Below the pieces are notes generated by a model. That model saw only the letters and a list, made by a program, of their open reading frames with translations. It was not told where the DNA came from and made no database searches. Shown here piece after piece: positions 5,454-7,453 of a stretch of DNA of 7,453 bases (positions are counted from its first letter, which is position 1; every line of letters begins with the position of its first letter). This DNA is from Thermoprotei archaeon (GTDB lineage Archaea > Thermoproteota > Thermoprotei_A > Sulfolobales > WANQ01), in contig JALWGO010000269.1 of assembly GCA_027038805.1 (NCBI GenBank), positions 1-7,453 on the forward strand. The letters are read 5' to 3'. A program made the translations under genes and the position numbers.

Positions 5454-5873
5454 TTATTCTGCAATGACTTTAAAAGGATCTGTATATAGTTCGTTGTTGT
5501 TTAGAATATACCTTAATACTATATAGTGCGTCGTCCCAGGTTCCATACTTAGTGATGTATTATTAATAATTATTATTATTTGTTTTGATGATGCTGGCTT
5601 AATTGTTTCATTTACTTTTATTTTAGCATTATCTATTATTGCATTGTTTATTATAGCTGTATAAGAACTAGGATTCCACAGATCTACATACAACATTGAT
5701 TTATTGTCAAGAATAATTAGTCTAGCTTTCTTAACTATTAGTGTCTCAGTAGATGAAGTAAGTGAGGTGATTAGAGTATTATAGTATTGATACAACATTA
5801 TGCCTCCGGCAATGGCTATTATTACTAGTATTGTTGACGCCACAAGTGGCGAAATTCCTTTTCGGATACGCAT
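5454..5873 (-). CDS. Archaeal type IV pilin-like protein with class III signal peptide
   Basis: The 139-residue protein begins MRIRKG followed by ISPLVASTILVIIAIAGGIML. This is a short positively charged leader, a Gly at 6 as the probable prepilin peptidase (PibD/ArlK) cleavage site, then a 20-residue hydrophobic helix that would form the pilus core. The KGISPLVA junction is characteristic of archaeal pilins and archaellins. The rest (about 35-139) is a beta-rich, Ser/Thr/Asn-rich extracellular domain with potential N-glycosylation sequons at Asn57, Asn88, Asn104 and Asn105. No cysteine is present. It is the first gene of the pilin-ATPase-platform operon and starts at the ATG at 5873 without a strong Shine-Dalgarno, fitting a short leader from the TATA element about 40 bases upstream. 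It could be the major subunit or a minor/priming pilin. No prepilin peptidase gene is visible here, so processing must rely on an enzyme encoded elsewhere. Confidence 0.88.
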   Translation of the reverse strand: MRIRKGISPLVASTILVIIAIAGGIMLYQYYNTLITSLTSSTETLIVKKARLIILDNKSMLYVDLWNPSSYTAIINNAIIDNAKIKVNETIKPASSKQIIIIINNTSLSMEPGTTHYIVLRYILNNNELYTDPFKVIAE

Positions 5874-5908
5874 AATTATTCCCAGATTAGTGGATTATTT
5901 TTTAAATG

Positions 5909-5934
5909 TTTATATATTAAAAATTTATATATTA
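5909..5934. promoter_or_regulatory. Tandem TATA-like direct repeat in the pilin / top6B divergent gap
   Basis: TTTATATATTA occurs twice (5909-5919 and 5924-5934), 15 bases apart start to start. Read on the minus strand, the first copy gives TATATAAA centred near 5912, about 26 bases before a predicted start near 5886, a good promoter for the pilin operon. The second copy may be an alternative promoter, an activator half-site pair, or simple AT drift. Confidence 0.55.
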
Positions 5935-5957
5935 GATACAAGTAACCTCCATGAGTA

Positions 5958-5968
5958 AGGTATAAAAG
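5958..5968 (+). promoter_or_regulatory. TATA box of top6B
   Basis: AGGTATAAAAG contains a near-consensus archaeal TATA (5961-5968). At usual spacing transcription would start near 5990, giving a leader of about 43 nt before the preferred ATG at 6034. Confidence 0.65.
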
Positions 5969-6022
5969 CAGTGTAAAACCATTCTATGGGAGCGGATCAA
6001 AAAGATGGTTGCAGAATATGTG

Positions 6023-6026
6023 GGTG
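6023..6026 (+). promoter_or_regulatory. Shine-Dalgarno of top6B
   Basis: GGTG sits seven bases before the ATG at 6034. This supports that start over the in-frame ATG at 5986, which would lie at or upstream of the predicted transcription start. Confidence 0.5.
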
Positions 6027-6033
6027 GATCACT

Positions 6034-7453
6034 ATGGCAGCATTAGAGACTTTTAAGAGCCTTAGTCCTGCTGAATTCTTCTATCGGAACCGTGAGATAG
6101 CGGGGTTTTCGAATCCTTCGCGTGCTCTATATCAAGCTGTGCGTGAATTAGTTGAAAATGCATTAGATGCTACGGAAACCCATGGTATATTGCCAATAAT
6201 TCGTGTATACATTGATAGAACAAGTAATCCCATGCACTATGTCGTTTCCGTTGAGGATAACGGCATAGGTATACCTCCCCAATTTGTTCCTAAAGCTTTC
6301 GGTCAAGTTTTGTTCAGCTCTAAATACAAATTACGTCAAACAAGGGGAATGTTTGGCTTAGGCGCAAAAATGGCTATATTATATGGTCAATTAACTACCG
6401 GCAAACCCGTAGAGATAATAACGTCTCCTGTAAAATCTAAGCGTGTGTATTTCTTTAAATTGATGATTGATATAAAAAATAATAGACCTATAGTATTGGA
6501 GAAAGCTTCATGGTCAAAAAAGAAGGAATGGCATGGAACGATTGTAACGTTAGCACTTGAAGGAGACTGGGGGCGTGCAAAATCTAGAATAATTGAATAC
6601 ATAAAACGTGTTGCACTTGTAACACCATATGCAGAAATCCTCTTTAAGGGTCCGGATAATTCTTATTTTTATTATCCTCGCGTAACAACAAAGCTTCCTC
6701 GTCCTCCAAGAGAAGTTCTTCCACATCCATATGGTGTTGATTTAGAAGCGTTTAAAATGTTAATATCAAGTACTCAAGAAGAAAGACTTGAAGATTTTTT
6801 AGTAAAATCATTCCAGGGAGTAGGTAAAAGAACGGCACAAGATCTGCTAAGAAAAATAGGTTTACCTTTAGATAAATCGCCTAAAAAGCTCTCACTTGAC
6901 GAGATAAAGGTATTAGTTGAAGAAATGAAGAAATATGACAGGTTTAAACCACCTCGCGCTGATCCTTTATCTCCTATAGGAGCAGAATTAATAGTTCTCG
7001 GGTTGAAGCAGATATTGCAGCCAGAGTTCGTAACAGCTATTACAAGAAAGCCAGCAGTATATGAGGGGCATCCATTCATCGTAGAAGTAGGTCTAGCTTA
7101 TGGAGGTGCCATAGAATCTAGCCAGGAACCAATATTATATCGTTACGCGAATAAAATACCTCTCCTATACGATGAGAAATCCGATGTTTTATGGAAGATT
7201 GTCAATGAACTTGATTGGAAACAGTATAATGTATCGTTTCCAGCACCCTTAGCTGTGCTAATTCATATATGTAGTACTAAGATACCATACAAGGGTGTAG
7301 GTAAGGAAAGTATAGCTGATGTACCGGAGATTGAGCGAGAGGTACGTAATGCCTTAAGAGAAGTTGCAAGGAAACTCCGTTCATATATTCAGAAGAGACA
7401 AAAGGTTGAAGAAACATATAGAAAGTTAACAACGTTCGTGAAGTACTTGCCAG
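6034..7453 (+). CDS. top6B: DNA topoisomerase VI subunit B (Top6B), 3' end cut off by window edge
   Basis: This is the ATPase subunit of the type IIB topoisomerase, which with Top6A passes one duplex through another to relax and decatenate DNA. The first 473 residues are visible. The GHKL ATP-binding fold shows RELVENALDAT (37-47, with the Mg-binding Asn42), EDNGIGIP (74-81) and RGMFGLGAK (104-112). The middle helix-two-turn-helix region includes FQGVGKRTAQDLLRKIG. The transducer domain has LDWKQY (393-398), the family's WKxY motif, and STKIPYKGVGKES (414-426) carrying the switch lysine. It aligns by eye along its whole length with the Sulfolobus Top6B recalled from memory, so roughly 50 residues are missing at the right edge. 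The chosen ATG gives MAALETFKSLSPAEFF, matching the usual short N-terminus. An in-frame ATG at 5986 would add 16 residues containing a C-x-x-C. No top6A lies upstream; it may lie beyond the right edge or elsewhere. Confidence 0.96.
   Translation, partial: MAALETFKSLSPAEFFYRNREIAGFSNPSRALYQAVRELVENALDATETHGILPIIRVYIDRTSNPMHYVVSVEDNGIGIPPQFVPKAFGQVLFSSKYKLRQTRGMFGLGAKMAILYGQLTTGKPVEIITSPVKSKRVYFFKLMIDIKNNRPIVLEKASWSKKKEWHGTIVTLALEGDWGRAKSRIIEYIKRVALVTPYAEILFKGPDNSYFYYPRVTTKLPRPPREVLPHPYGVDLEAFKMLISSTQEERLEDFLVKSFQGVGKRTAQDLLRKIGLPLDKSPKKLSLDEIKVLVEEMKKYDRFKPPRADPLSPIGAELIVLGLKQILQPEFVTAITRKPAVYEGHPFIVEVGLAYGGAIESSQEPILYRYANKIPLLYDEKSDVLWKIVNELDWKQYNVSFPAPLAVLIHICSTKIPYKGVGKESIADVPEIEREVRNALREVARKLRSYIQKRQKVEETYRKLTTFVKYLP

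Noticed and set aside
5935..5957. Tiny frames with ribosome-site-like GGAGGT on the minus strand or ATGAGTAAGG on the plus strand
   Set aside because: They hit stops within a few codons or read only AT-rich promoter sequence, with nothing to support translation.
6387..7079. Minus-strand frames inside top6B
   Set aside because: Antisense to an unmistakable Top6B coding region.

Overview
The window looks like a piece of a chromosome from an AT-rich, hyperthermophilic crenarchaeon, most like the Desulfurococcales (Staphylothermus/Desulfurococcus type). The signs are a GC-rich tRNA with archaeal bulge-helix-bulge introns and an encoded CCA, a DNA topoisomerase VI B subunit, an archaeal class III-type pilin, TATA/BRE-like promoters, and GAGGT/GGTG Shine-Dalgarno motifs. 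The genus is inferred, not proven.

Layout. 1-583 (-): 5' part of an archaeal XRE/Cro-type HTH regulator, running off the left edge. 657-775 (+): tRNA-Pro(CGG) interrupted by two introns of 22 and 20 nt. 818-1855 (-): mtnA, methylthioribose-1-phosphate isomerase. 1929-2396 (+): a small protein that reads as the non-catalytic (structural) subunit of the tRNA-splicing endonuclease. 2460-5873 (-): a compact three-gene pilus operon transcribed as pilin, then secretion ATPase, then TadC/ArlJ-like membrane platform. 6034-7453 (+): DNA topoisomerase VI subunit B, running off the right edge. No stretch above 300 bases lacks a gene.

How the parts relate. The tRNA and the endonuclease subunit form a substrate/enzyme pair about 1.2 kb apart. 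The proximal intron sits at the non-canonical position 32/33, which needs the broad-specificity heteromeric enzyme that a separate structural subunit implies. The distal intron is canonical (37/38), but its BHB motif is only assembled after the first intron is removed, so the sequence predicts an obligatory order of splicing. The pilus operon has one class III signal-peptide pilin, one motor and one platform. Its stop/start signals are tightly coupled, and it has no prepilin peptidase of its own. It is visibly more AT-rich than mtnA and top6B on either side. The flanking genes (mtnA, top6B, HTH regulator) are ordinary chromosomal housekeeping genes.

The best candidates for a second look are the order-dependent double-intron tRNA with its nearby endonuclease subunit, the minimal pilus operon, and the single TATA-like elements that seem to serve divergent genes.
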